Shown in pieces: positions 1 to 12,022 of a DNA stretch of 64,000 nucleotides (positions are counted from its first letter, which is position 1; every line of letters begins with the position of its first letter). The translations under genes were made by a program, and so were the position numbers. The stretch is taken from positions 1-64,000 of the forward strand of contig JARUPY010000104.1 in the NCBI GenBank assembly GCA_029817715.1. Reading direction: 5' to 3'. This stretch comes from Melastoma dodecandrum. Lineage: Eukaryota; Streptophyta; Magnoliopsida; Myrtales; Melastomataceae. Under the pieces are notes generated by a model. It searched no databases. It was given only the letters and a program-made list of their open reading frames with translations, and was not told the DNA's origin.

Positions 1-1050
1 CCAACTTCTGAGGAAAAGCATCATTTAGAGGAATCACCTTGTTGGTGGAAAGTGGACGTAGAGTTGATTTAGATCCGAACCACTATAAACTACTGTGTCC
101 ATTAACGATCGCGCAAACACTCGTACGAACTGATATAAAAAAAAAACGCTCCGTACGAAAAACCTACTCGACAAAATCGTAACGAGTGCTTGTCAGCGAA
201 GCAGTTCACATTGCTGAGAAACGCCCCTGGCCCTGAGATACATTACGCTATTTCCCGCTTACAACTGAGAAAAGGGCGAAAAAATTATAAATACTAATTC
301 ACCCCCTCCGTAGTGTTTCCCTGAATTATCCACAACTGGCTTTGTTTATAAAATTTAATAAAAATGGACATTCGTGACCATAGTCCGACCGTGGACAAAC
401 AAAATACCATTTTTATTTAAGTTCATTTTTTTTAATAAAATTAACGACTTGTTTTCATCCCGAGTTAAAAATCATATTTCTGATTTAAAAGCAACCTTCA
501 TTCGTGGATCAGAAGTTTCATTTGGCTTCCCTACTTCCATCATGTTGGTCATGTCACACAACACACTCACTCTTTACGAAACATCTTGACCACAAAACCG
601 AAGGTCATCCCATTAGTTTTTATAAAAATGACTGTGCCATAAAAAAGGTGAGATCGTTTACTCAGGTCGGACCATGACGGACTAATGGTCGTTCCAATTA
701 AAATCCAAAAAACGAAGTAAACACATATAAATTGGAACACATAAGAAAGAAAAATAGAGATGTTAGATACAAACGAAAACAACGACCATAAACATATTAT
801 TTTATCTAATTTTTTCCTATTCTCCACATAATCCGGTCTTTCAAAAGGCTAGCAAATAGCATGAAAATGAAAGATATATATTTATTTGCGACAATAAAGG
901 AAAGAAACTAAAGGGTAAAAGACAAAAATGAAAAGTTCGAAATAAAAGTTTATTGGCCACAAGTATATTTTTACCAAAAATTAAAAAGAACAAAAGAAAA
1001 TGGAAAACAACAAATACTTCATGAAAGAAATTGTGCTCCTAGTAAAATTG
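1..1050. other. AT-rich intergenic DNA
   Basis: No open reading frame here resembles a known protein. The only frames are short, AT-driven and without coding-like composition. Short A and T tracts are common. I see no RNA gene or repeat with clear ends. Confidence 0.6.
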
Positions 1051-1059
1051 GGGCTGATT

Positions 1060-1090
1060 TTACAGGCCCAATGAAATGTGGGCCTGGCCT
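1060..1090 (+). promoter_or_regulatory. Orphan pair of site II (TGGGCC/GGCCCA) motifs
   Basis: GGCCCA at about 1065-1070 and TGGGCC at about 1079-1084 lie 8 bp apart in opposite orientation. Site II elements of this type are typical of promoters of growth-related, ribosomal and mitochondrial protein genes in plants, bound by TCP factors. No recognisable gene starts on either side, so they may serve a non-coding transcript, a snoRNA host, or a decayed gene. Orientation is uncertain because the motif works both ways. Confidence 0.45.
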
Positions 1091-4000
1091 ATCATTAAGT
1101 TCCTCCGCCCATTCTTTGAATGGACGCAACATAAGCAGGAGCATAGGAGGGAAACGCATAAAGAAGATAACATTTACTGCACTGCTGCTGGGATTTGAGC
1201 GAAAAAGTACAGGAAGGTCTTAGAGGGGAAGCTTTTTAGTGGGAGGTAAAGATCATTGCAGATTGCAAAAAGATTTGTCCTGCTCTGAAATTGTCCCAAT
1301 CTTATTGTTTGCTGTTACTTTTACCCCATAGTAAATCACCAATGGGAAGCAAAGGCTCGACTCAGTTTTAACTGGTCGTTTAATGAGCACATACGCAGGC
1401 ACTCCACAAAATGAACTGAGTCACAAGAGCGATGCCTTGGTAAGACTGCACAAGGTAGGAGACTTTCAGGATGTTCTTTCAATGGACAAATCACATAAGG
1501 CCCCTTTATGAAGGAAGGTTCCTTCTGATCTCTGCCTCCGGCTGTAAATTATTTTTAGATCAGATCAACTTTCAGGGGAGGTTGAGAATTCGTTTGCAGG
1601 ATCAGTACAAATTTCTCTGGGTGACAGCTGATGGTTACAAAGACGTTAGGTGCTTTCAGGAATTTTACTTTCTTTCCTTGCTAACCATAATAGGAACAGC
1701 CATTCATGCCCTCATGTACAGGGAATGATGCCCTTCTTAAGGTTTAGAATATGGTTCAAGTGAATGACGAGTCCTCATCTTAGGTTATTCTCATGGAACC
1801 TGATGACCATCATGCCATAGGGCAGAACCAATCATTTCTAATCTTGAACAAGAGCTTAATTATTGACGATTATCGCCATTGTCCAAGAAATGTGCTTTCA
1901 TCTTCACAGCCACCCAACCAGTCTCCAATTGATATTGTAAGATAAGCAAAAATGTCTTCAGTTTCTTTCATGCCTCAAGTCACCATCTACATATTGTTCA
2001 AAATAGAGAGGAACAGTTGTAGGCTATGAACTTGAACATGAACAGTGAGTGCTTATACAATTGAAATGCTGTTCAATGACTCGGATCCGGAATTTATTTA
2101 TAATCCAGGGAATGCGGCCACTGACAGAAATGCACTCACAATAGCACGATGGCACTGAAAACCAGAATGCAATGCGACAGCTCGGAGCATTATTACTTGG
2201 CCAAGTTTCGGGACATTTGCATAACCACGGGATGATTTATATTCTTGCAACATCAAATGAAAACTAACACCTGGCTCAAGACCAGCCCTTTCTGTGGCTA
2301 TGGTTATACCCAATGCAGGTTTTCACGCAGTTCAATAGAATTTACATTGCAATTCCTTTGCGACATACAAAAAACCATTCCCTGAATCTATATCATCAAT
2401 GGGCCTGCCGCAGAGATGTATAATGATGGCACAAACATGAGGAAGATAAAATGGGGCTGAACTTGAGAAACCTTCGCTGGGTAGAACTTAACTTACCCTC
2501 CTTGGAACAACACTGCCATTTTCTATAAGAAAATTTACACTTCCTCGGAACAATACACAGCCGTTTTCTATAAAATGAAATCTGTGTCGGCACCCAGTTG
2601 TTTTTTTCGGGAATTGGCTCAACCTACCTTGCAATAGAGAGAGCGCATGGAATGGGACAAACAAAAGGAGGAACTCCTCTCCTTGCACAAACAAAGGTAA
2701 TCTTATGGGAGACAAAATAAATGTTAGTGTAGACCAAATATGCATAAAGCCCCGAAGATGCTTTCCAGATACGTATTATGAACACATATCGACATGAACA
2801 AACTGGTCCACATATCTATAAGCACAATCATGGCCATACACCTTAGGTAACTTCACAATGTGCATGAGAAACGGGCACAAGAAAAAGGTCGAGGTGAATC
2901 TAAGCCAACTATTATGTCTTTCCTATCCAAATGAAGATTTTAAATACTCGGTCATGCTTTCCATGGCAAGCAGGGGTAGCATGAGGAATTTTTTCTATCA
3001 GGTCAAATTAGTTCCAAAATGGGACCAATTTAAAAATAAACGACCGGCAAATTTTCAAATCTTCACTACCAAATCATAAAAATTAAAAAAGCTTACAAGC
3101 CAAGTCCTAAAGCAACATGTCCAATAGTTCTCGAAACAAGAGGAGATAAAAAAAACTAGCAATAAAGGCTTGCTGTTGATATGGAATCCTTAGGAGGAAC
3201 GAAGAGGCTTGGTGAAGTTTGTGTCTCGGGCTGGGCAGGTTTCACATACTACTATGACATCCAAGAGGTTGTTGGTCCTCAAACAGAAGCATCAAGGTAG
3301 ACCATCGATGCATAAGTCCCGTTCATCGGGTTTCCCTGGTTAAGGCATTGGTGGTAGGCTGACTTCAGGCTTCATGAAAATCATGGCTGTTTTAAGGGGA
3401 AGGGCAAGTCAAAGAGCATCAGAATCACCATCCAGGGTCATTGGACAGGCAAGGAAGTGAACAGCGAGACTAATGTTGAGCAGGCCATGTCAAAAGATAA
3501 TTTTGTTTTTTTTTTTTTTTTTTGGGGGGGGGGGGGGGGGTTCAAGACAAATCTACCTTTTAGGGCTCCAAACTAGTAACCATAACTTCTCCGGCGGGAG
3601 ACAGAATCCTGCCTAGATGGCCTGGAAATACAATCTTTTGATTAACAAGAAGGTACCAACGACACCACTTATGGCATGGAAAATATGTAAGTCTGTCTCT
3701 ACATCTTCCAGTTGAAAGGATAGGAAAAGCCAGTGGGCTGATATAACAAAGGTTGCCGACAATGGGCGGGATGTGCCAACTTTCACGGGTCTGATGACTA
3801 TCACCCCTTTCTCAGAACTAATTACCTTTGCCTAGAACAACAGCCCACAATACTCTATAAGAAGCTGTGAAGGCCAGATCAGACACCACAATATCCTAAT
3901 CCACAATCTCTAAAAGGTGGAAAACGTGTAGAACCTGTCGCATTCAATATTGAATTGCACTCACTATATATACACATACAAGGAAATGACATGAAGATTT

Positions 4001-4200
4001 AAACAGGACACAAACAGAAACAAAAACATTTTAAACCTCCGTTGATGTGATCCTCTAATAATTTTGCTAAAATTTTCCATTATGGCACATGCGAATTAAT
4101 GCAATGGAGAAAATAGAAATAGGGCGGACATTAAGAAAAAGAAAGTAAAATAAACAGTATCACATAACATGGATAATTTAACGAGGAGAAACTTATAATA
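1091..4200. other. Unassigned region, possible decayed or non-coding transcript
   Basis: Higher in GC than the first kilobase, but nothing is recognised. Short coding-looking pieces exist: 1795-1950 (plus, 51 codons, preceded by TTAG and followed by GTAAGA, so possibly an exon), 3181-3300 (plus, 39 codons) and 2098-2313 (minus, about 70 codons). None matches a family I know and they do not join into one gene. A T18/G17 homopolymer lies at 3506-3540. The lower-coordinate end may hold 3'UTR of the KH gene that ends at 4201. Confidence 0.4.
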
Positions 4201-6565
4201 TCATAACCCAGAACCACTGCCACGCCCAGAAGAATAGCTGCCATAAACACCATAAATGCTGCCGCTTCCACCAATCTGAAAGAGGGATATTATATATAAA
4301 CAACACAAAGGTAACCTATACGGCTCAGTTCACATAAGTTTAGTCCGGTTATGTTTCATGTGGTGGATTTGAAAAGTCATTTTATCGAAAAAAATGGTGA
4401 AATGGAGTTTTAACGTTTTACATTACAGGCAAGAGGCGTGCTTGAAAAACTACCTGTGACCTGTAGACTCCATGGTCATCATCAGTCAGGCTACTTGAAT
4501 TACCATAAGCACTAGAATATGAGTGTCCACGAGCATGCCTTCTGCTATCCCTAGGTTCATGACTAAGCCCCTCCGGACCATCTGGAGGCATGGAAAGATA
4601 TGGAATGATAGGCATTAAACTAGATGAAGGACCCTCCTTATCAAACACGTTGGCCCTCAATCTAGTAGTAACTTGGATGAGAGCATCTTTTGCGCTGTCA
4701 AGGTCTCCAGATATCTATACCCCAACAGTACAAAAAATGGTCAGGAGTACTTGAACATAAAGGGAGAAAAACTGTATAGCTGCCTATATCAATCACCTGG
4801 ACCATCTCATCATCAGCAGCGGCAATTTTTGGAAGATCATCCTTTGACAGAATTCGGATTGTAGCTTTCGTTACTCTCCTCATTTCAGATATAATACATC
4901 CTCCTTTACCAATAAGGCAGCCAGTTTGAGATGATCGAACAAGTAAACGCAAAGTAAATGAGATGAGACCGGAATCTCTTTCGATCTTCTCACTGCAGCG
5001 TGGTTGCAGACGAACTGCAGCTTCAATAGTGGGAGAATATGCCGCATCAAAAGCCTGAAAATTTGAAGTACAAATATCCATTGTAGTATAAGATCCTCAG
5101 AAATCCTCGCATGAAAAACTTGACAAGCATCGCAACTGTTGAGGAAAACGGGCAAGTAACAACCTCTTTGGAAGAGATCATGATCAGACAGTCATTCCCC
5201 TCACTTGCTGAGCTATCAACTTTTATAACAGCACCAGATTCATGTCTGATTTGATTGATTATAGCACCACCCTTGCCAATTACACTACCAATATTGTCAA
5301 TTGGACATAACAAACGAATAGAAAATTCTCTGGATGGCATTTCATTCCTTGGGGCAGGATACAAGGAGTGAGACCACTCTCTTTCATCTCTGTATCCTCC
5401 ATAACGATCTAGGATTGGTCCAAGGCCCAAAACGGGAGTAGCAGCGTTAGGGGCTACCAGTGATCCGCTATACATATTGGAACCAGCAGTAGCTAGAATA
5501 TGTTGAGTTCGCGAGGGGTTATCGTGGAGCCGAGATGCAACCTCGGATAGAGCCTTTTTCACCACTGCAGCCTCCCCAGAGATCTGGACACAGGAAAATT
5601 GTGAACTCTTGCATTAACATGCTGAAGACAACGTGTGATAAATGTTAAGGCAAAAAAGGCAATGCCACTATGATAGTTGCACAACGTTATCTGGACAAAT
5701 ATTTTTTGTTTTAAAGCAAGAAGGAAAAGCACAAGGACACAGTCAATAACTTAGACTTAGTAATAGAATACAATCCCATGTCTTCAGCGTGAAAGTTTTA
5801 GAATAAACTGAAAAAGATATTAAAACTCTTTGCAGATCATTCATATAGTAAAAACTGCAATTATCATAAAAAAAATGGATTAACTTCATCATAACATTCA
5901 CCATCGCAGATTCCGAGAATAAATTATTTAACTATCCTCTGAAAAGTTCAAGAACAAATGATGTTCATAATTCACTTTTAACTGTTAAAGCTAACCTGAA
6001 CAAGCTCATCCGACTCTATTGCCCAGGCAGGCAAATGATTATCTTTAAGAATCCGAATATTAGCTCCAGTCTCACTTCGGATATTCTGCACAATCTGTCC
6101 ACCTTTCCCAATGATACAACCAATCTGATCAGAAGGTACAAGGAGCCTCGCAGTGACTAATTGGGCTTCTGAATCATCCTCATGGGACTCATCTGCAACC
6201 ACCCTTTCATGAATCTTAAACAGGGCATCCTGGGCAGGGCAGACAAGGTCATCGCTCCCATCAAATGCATTGCTCTCTTCACTGAAGCTGTAGATGGTGA
6301 TCACACGCTCCTCGGCTCCAGGGACGACATCCTCGATCCTAATCTTCGCTTTAGTGTCCAACCTCAGCTGCTTCACGATCTCTCCACCCCTCCCGATGAC
6401 ACTTCCTATCTTCTTCGAAGGGCACAGGTACCTGTACACGGTTTCATCAGGGCGGATAACAAATGGGTCCCTATCCTCACCGGTGCTCCTCCTCTTGTTC
6501 CCTCCTCTCTCTTCGTCTGTCGGATGATAAGACCGCTTCCCATGACTATTCCTCAGACCTGCCAT
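4201..6565 (-). CDS. Multi-KH-domain RNA-binding protein (At5g15270/At4g18375-like)
   Basis: Five coding exons, all phase 0: 6565-5996, 5583-5164, 5054-4797, 4714-4454 and 4275-4201, giving about 527 residues. Four KH domains are visible by their GxxG loops: VIGRGG near residue 56, IIGKGG near 155, VIGKGG near 290 and LIGKGG in exon 3. The N-terminus carries the basic stretch GNKRRS and the motif DPFVI before KH1, as in the Arabidopsis At5g15270/At4g18375 group of HEN4/PEPPER/RCF3-type proteins. These nuclear proteins bind single-stranded RNA and act in pre-mRNA processing and stress or flowering control. Related proteins of about 600 residues have a fifth KH domain. Here the protein instead ends in a Ser/Gly/Tyr-rich tail (GSYSSGRGSGSG). 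All splice sites are GT-AG and join in frame, so the gene looks intact. It is divergent with the PTB gene at 7114. Confidence 0.9.
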
Positions 6566-7113
6566 AAGCTAACCCTACACGCACCCACCAACACAATCAC
6601 CAAACACAATACAAAGGCATCAAGAACCTAATCATAAAATCCCTGACCGTCCCCTCAAGAACCCTCCAAAAACTCAACTCAAATCGGATTCATCACCGCA
6701 AAGCAAGCAGCACCCATTTCCCATCATCCATCACACAAGCAATCAAGAAACAGAAGCAATCAAGATTGTGATGGGTATCAACACCTGCTGGATGGGAATC
6801 TGAAAGAAACCTAAGAAGTTGCAGCCGGGTATTCGAGTAATGGTTGAATTGCGCCAACAGACGGAGGACTCGCGCACAAAGTTTCGATCTTGACGCGAGA
6901 AAATTATCCGGTCAAGTCGTATTTATAGTTTCAATTTTTATGTTAACAAATCTGCTAAAAAAATAATGTCTTTTCGAATAATTCTTTCAGATAAATGTGA
7001 TCCCAGTTTCAACAATTGATTTTCAGTATAAACCCATAACCCTAAGGAATTTCCTCCAAATATCGGAACCAAGAAACCCTAGGGATTCCCATCTAGATCA
7101 AGTTCCTGTGGGG
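6566..7113. promoter_or_regulatory. Shared promoter between KH gene and PTB gene
   Basis: Only 548 bp separate the two start codons of divergently transcribed RNA-binding protein genes, so both 5'UTRs and promoters must lie here. The middle part (about 6905-7000) is AT-rich; the flanks are richer in C or G as expected for 5'UTRs. An ATG at 6997, in frame with PTB, would add 39 residues, but family alignment favours 7114. Confidence 0.6.
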
Positions 7114-10100
7114 ATGTCGACCTCTGGACAACCTCAGTTCAGGTACACGCAGACGCCGTCCAAGGTGGTCCACCTACGGAACTTGCCCTGGGAGTGCAGC
7201 GAGGAGGAGCTTGTCGAGCACTGCAAGCCCTTCGGCCAGGTCGTCAACACTAAGTGTGGCGTCGGCGCCAACAAGAACCAGGCCTTCGTCGAATTCGTGA
7301 GTGTTTTTGTTGCGGTTCGAGTCCTTTGTGCCCCTAAATCGGAGGCTGGTGATTGATCGGGGCATTTGTCTACGTGACAGGCGGAGCTAAGTCAGGCTAT
7401 ATCGATGGTGTCCTACTACGCGTCATCGTCAGAGCCTGCGCAGATTCGTGGGAAAACAGTCTACGTTCAGTATTCTAACAGGCATGAGATTGTCCACAGC
7501 AAAATCCCCGGGATGTTCCTGGAAATTGTTCTGCTTGTTTCACTGGAGGGCGTGGAACCTGGGGATGTGAGCATTGATGTCATCCACTTGGTAAGCTTTT
7601 CGATCCCTAGAATTGAGTTCTGCAGTAATGGGTGTGATTTCAAATCTGAAGTATGCATGTTCGTGGGATCGTTGTGGAGAGATTTGATCAGGTTTAATTT
7701 CGCTTCTCAAATTTATTTTGTGCAGTTGCCTTTAGTGCACCTGGGATCCTAATGCTATTCCCTTCTATTCATTTAGAAGAATTCTGATGTATGGATTTGA
7801 AAATTTTGTGGTTGTTTTAGGTTTTTTCTGCATTTGGGTTTGTTCACAAGATTGCCACATTCGAAAAGGCTGCAGGTTTTCAGGTAAGGTTGCCGAACAT
7901 GGATTTGTTATTCCTTATATCTGTACGTTGTAGTCATTGAAACTAGCACATGCTTTTTCAGGCGCTCATACAATTCAGTGATGTGGAAACTGCTTCTCAA
8001 GCTAGGAATCAATTAGATGGCAGGAGTATTCCCAGGTGTGCTGATGCTTAGGTTTTTCTCTCATGAGTGAATTAAAGAAGGTCCTTGTTTACCGAGTCCT
8101 TCATTGATAATGAGAAAAAATTCCTAGTGCATGCACGTTTTTGTTGCTCATTGTGTATTTGGCCTTTAGTGACAAGCTATTTTTACAACATGTAACATTG
8201 GTCAGATACCTGCTGCCGGCACATGTGAATACGTGCAACTTGCGTATTACCTATTCGGCACACACTGATTTGAATATCAAGTTCCAATCTCACCGTAGCA
8301 GGTAAGGAGGGCTTATAATGATAATTCCTTCTGCTTTGCAGATTATGTTAAATCAATGGTTGCAAGTTCCTGATTTCTTTTCTTACTAGCTGTGTCCTGG
8401 ATACCTTAATAACTACCTTTCTATCATCTAGGGTTTAGTGACGCTTGTGGCCAGATCATGGAGTTGTTTCATGGCTGATTAGTAATTTCTTGATCTTTAA
8501 GTTGTGCTATGTACTGAACTTTTTATATCTAGAATACGTTGTTTTAAATTCGGTAATGCTAATTTAGTTATGTTCAGAGCCATTACTTTGTTTTATGGGT
8601 AAATTTGATACATGGCACGTGAGTATGTTGTGAAAAATCAGGTATGCTCTTCAGCGACTTGCCGTGAGTCAACAATTTAGATTCCACCCCAATTGGCCTC
8701 ATTGTTGCTTGTCTATAAGGCGTTATCAGACATAGTAATGCCAAATCACTAACTTCTAATTTTTATGGATATAGTAACTCTACAGGTTTAAACCTGGATC
8801 TATAGTGGCTTCTATGTACTTTGTTTGCATCTGCACTTTTTGTTTTACAGTCGCTTGTAAATCAATTTCCATTCTTCAAGCAAACTTCCTCTCTGTCGGC
8901 ATACTTTTTATTCTGGTCTCAACCCAGTAATCACTTCGATGTTTGGATTCTTTTTCCTTCTGTTTCTTTTTTTTTTACTACTGATCTGTTAGAGTGTAAG
9001 ATGCTTTTGTGATGTTGCGAAAATTCTGGCATGAGGATGTTATTGAGATTGGAAACAGTAATGGCACACGGTGTTTGATCCTATGCTTGTCTATTGCAGG
9101 GACTACACCAATCCTTATCTTCCTGTGAACCCCACTGCTATTGAGGGTGCAATGCAAGTAGGTCTCTTTAGTACTTTGCATGAATTTTGTCATCGTAAAA
9201 TGTCATGGTGCAAGTCACTAATCGTTCTGTTTGATTGTTTATGCAGCCAGCTATTGGCAAGAGTGAGCCTGAGAGTAACGTCCTCCTTGCGTCAATCGAA
9301 AATATGCAGTATGCTGTCACCCTAGATGCCCTTCATATGGTGCGCTATTTTCTTTGGCTTTATCTCACTCTGTGAAATTTTGTTGGATTACTAAACATAT
9401 GCGATTGTAGGTATTTTCTGCATTTGGACCCGTTCAGAAAATAGCCATATTTGAGAAGAACGGTGGAACACAGGCTTTGATTCAATATCCAGGTATTCGT
9501 CTAGGATAGTGACAATATGATGTGGTTCACCGTGATAAAGCAATTATGTTTTGTTAGAAATGTCATCACAATTTTTGTTTCCCAACACATTGAAATTGAC
9601 TGTAGTCATTTGGTTGGGTTATCAGCGTTACAATATCAATTCTGTAATTTGGACTGGAGGCAATCGAAGGAATGGCATGATGATGAGTTAGTATTATCTT
9701 ATCTTCCTCAAAAGCGCCTATCCTGGTGTCACAAGTCTTTGATTATTCAGAAAAAAAATTATGTTTTACATTTAGTGAGGTCAAATTTTTTATAATTATC
9801 AAAAGGGAATTTTTACGATATGATAGTGCAATATTTTTCTTTCCCTTGGAATCGTTTTCTCAATTTACCTAGATTTTTGCTTGTGTCTAGTTCTTTGTGT
9901 AATGACTGATGATAAGATTGCCCACAAGGGTTAGCATATTCTGGATTCCTTTCTTATCATGTGGGTTGATGTTAGCCTTTTTTTGTGCTGCCGTAGATAT
10001 CGCAACGGCAACGGTTGCCAAAGAGGCATTAGAGGGCCATTGCATCTATGATGGTGGTTATTGTAAGCTTCATCTATCATACTCTCGTCATACTGATCTC

Positions 10101-10708
10101 AATATAAAGGTACTGATGAGCGCTTTTGAATCAAATTTCTTGAGACTTAAAGAGTGATGAAGTATAATATTGACACTCTTGTTTAGAAGAAAAACCCTGC
10201 ATCCATCTTCATACAAATGTATCCTTCTTCAAACACTCATTAAAGAGTAAATCCATGGGAGAAAGATACGTGCATAGAGTTGAATGTGTAGCTTTCTTTA
10301 TCGCAGGCGTACAGTGACAGAAGTAGGGATTACACCATACCAGACCCGAGCATGCTAGCTGTCCCTCATGTTCCTGGTGTCCCTACTGCCAGTGGATCTG
10401 TCTGGCCGAATCCTTCAGCAGCTCCCACTGGTCCCGCGCAGCCTCCAGTTCCTGGTGGCCAGGCTCCATCCTGGGATCCGACAATGACCGCCAGACCAAG
10501 TTACCCTCCTGCTTCGGGTGCCTTTCCAGGACAAGGATACCCTCAATCCATGTATCCCATGTACTCACCGGCCTCGATGCCCATGGGTCCCTCGCCGGTT
10601 TCCCCCGCTAATCATGTTATCCCCGGCTCAGCTCAGCCTGGGGTCCCTCCGAATCAGGCCCCCGGAGGATCTTTACAAAATGCCCAACCATCTTATTACA
10701 GCCGCTGA
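7114..10708 (+). CDS. PTB: Polypyrimidine tract-binding protein homolog (PTB1/PTB2 type)
   Basis: Ten coding exons: 7114-7296, 7381-7590, 7821-7883, 7962-8035, 8206-8301, 9100-9157, 9247-9339, 9411-9492, 9997-10109 and 10307-10708, giving 457 residues. Three RRMs: RRM1 from about residue 17 (VVHLRNLPWEC), RRM2 from about 110 (VLLVSLEG), RRM3 from about 236 (NVLLASIENMQY). The signatures AFGFVHKI, TYSAHTDLNIKF and CIYDGGYCKLH are those of plant PTB1/PTB2. The protein binds pyrimidine-rich RNA and controls alternative splicing in the nucleus. The C-terminus (about 130 residues) is Pro/Gly/Ser-rich and longer than in Arabidopsis PTB1 (418 residues). The linker before RRM3 is shorter than in Arabidopsis. 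The start at 7114 was chosen because it gives the family N-terminus (QPQFRYTQ). Introns 8302-9099 and 9493-9996 are the longest. Plant PTBs autoregulate through unproductive splicing, and a 26 bp pyrimidine tract lies in the first of these at 8951-8976. Confidence 0.94.
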
Positions 10709-11394
10709 GCCTCCGTGTCTGCATAGTGCAGCCCCAGTTAGATCCCTATTTCTTTTCCTAGATGTAAAGATGGGGTCAGAAAACTGGGATCGAATCCTAT
10801 ACAATATATATTGTTTGAACTTGCTGTCCTTTTGGCGGCTCTTGAAATGTTGCTATCTTGTGCTTTTTTATGATTTTCTGGGAATTCGGTCGAGCAAAAA
10901 TGGGCAAGCTGGTCGTTTCTAGCAGCTACCTGCTCTTTCCATGGTATGTGACAATTTGGGGTGATTATTTTTGTGGTTAGCTTGTGGAAGGGTCATTCTG
11001 GCTCGGACCGAGTTCTCTCCGATGATCCATCTGACTGCAGCTACCCTGAGCATTGCCGTGACAGGGAAAATTGATGAAAGGAACGTGTAGAAAGTCGAGT
11101 CGTACTTCGATATTTTCTAGAATCTTCAAGCGCGTGGATGCGTTCGCATTGGATTAGTTTAAAAATTTCAACTTGTTTAAGATGGTACCGGAGGCAATTG
11201 AACTTACCTAGAAACATGTCCGTGTGTCCAAAAGTTTGAATCAACACTGTTTTATTGCAGACAAGTGAGACGTTCTTTGGACCATGATGTAAAATCTGCT
11301 CCCTTTTCCATTTGGAGAATCTTAACACGGCCGAAGAAGTGATGAATTAAATGCATGCACCCATCAAAAGCTTTGGTAAAAGAATCAACTTTCA
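10709..11394. other. PTB 3'UTR and convergent intergenic space
   Basis: Probably the PTB 3'UTR followed by the short space before the convergently transcribed calmodulin-like gene. No frame here looks coding. Confidence 0.55.
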
Positions 11395-11934
11395 TTAGGA
11401 GGAATTATGAGATGAAATTGATGTCAACATGGGCGGGCAGTCAGTAATCCCCACAAACTTGACAAACTCCTCAAAATCAATCCTCCCATCACAATTATCA
11501 TCATAAGCCCCGATCATCCCCTCACAGTCCCTCAAGTCCTTCCCTTCCTTGTACCCCAAGGCACACAACACCCTCTGCAGCTCCACCGCTCCTATGTACC
11601 CGTCCCCGTCCGCATCGAACACCCCGAACGCCTCCCTCATCTCCTCGGTGCTCGCGCTCGTGCTCGTGGCGGCCGCCTCCTCCTCGTGCTGCCCAAGCCT
11701 TTGCTCCCCCGCCCTTATCCCGAGCAGTTGGATCACGACCTCGGCGTCTTCATACGAAACCGAGACGACGGGGCCCTCGTCCGCTCTCTTGCGGAAGATA
11801 GCCGGGGATCTGGAGGGAACGGGGTCGGCGGCCTCGGAGGGGGACCAGAGGCCGGATACGTAGAGCTTGAGGCGCCTGGCCCAGTCGGATATCCGGTGGC
11901 TGGAAAGGACGATGTCGTAGGAGACGGGGGACAT
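11395..11934 (-). CDS. Calmodulin-like calcium-binding protein (CML45/46-like)
   Basis: Single-exon gene of 179 residues. Two EF-hands lie in the C-terminal half. The first loop is DADGDGYIGAVE (about residues 104-115) and the second is DDNCDGRIDFEE (about 143-154). Both keep D at position 1, D or N at 3, D at 5 and E at 12. The N-terminal half (about 95 residues) is Ser/Pro-rich then Glu-rich and has no EF-hand. This layout, with one C-terminal EF pair after a divergent head, matches Arabidopsis CML45/CML46 and related CMLs. It is a likely cytosolic or nuclear Ca2+ sensor; partners are unknown. A TATA box lies about 80 bp upstream. The exact CML number is inferred from layout and gene neighbourhood. 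Confidence 0.85.
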   Translation of the reverse strand: MSPVSYDIVLSSHRISDWARRLKLYVSGLWSPSEAADPVPSRSPAIFRKRADEGPVVSVSYEDAEVVIQLLGIRAGEQRLGQHEEEAAATSTSASTEEMREAFGVFDADGDGYIGAVELQRVLCALGYKEGKDLRDCEGMIGAYDDNCDGRIDFEEFVKFVGITDCPPMLTSISSHNSS

Positions 11935-12012
11935 GTTGATGGTGATCTGGGCAAGGGCAAGAGAATATGGATGGAGGGATTGAGTTTGGGAATTGGTATG
12001 AGCGTCTGAGGG

Positions 12013-12022
12013 TTTATATATA
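12013..12022 (-). promoter_or_regulatory. TATA box of the CML gene
   Basis: Read on the minus strand this is CTATATATAAA, about 80 bp upstream of the CML start at 11934, a normal distance for a plant core promoter with a short 5'UTR. Confidence 0.65.

Noticed and set aside
1471..1728. 85-codon plus-strand frame as a gene
   Set aside because: Contains hydrophobic and aromatic residues but no recognisable domain, and no splice-compatible partner could be found.
6997..7113. Earlier in-frame ATG for PTB at 6997
   Set aside because: The extra 39 residues come from AT-rich 5'UTR-like DNA and plant PTBs start just before QPQFRYTQ, so 7114 was used.
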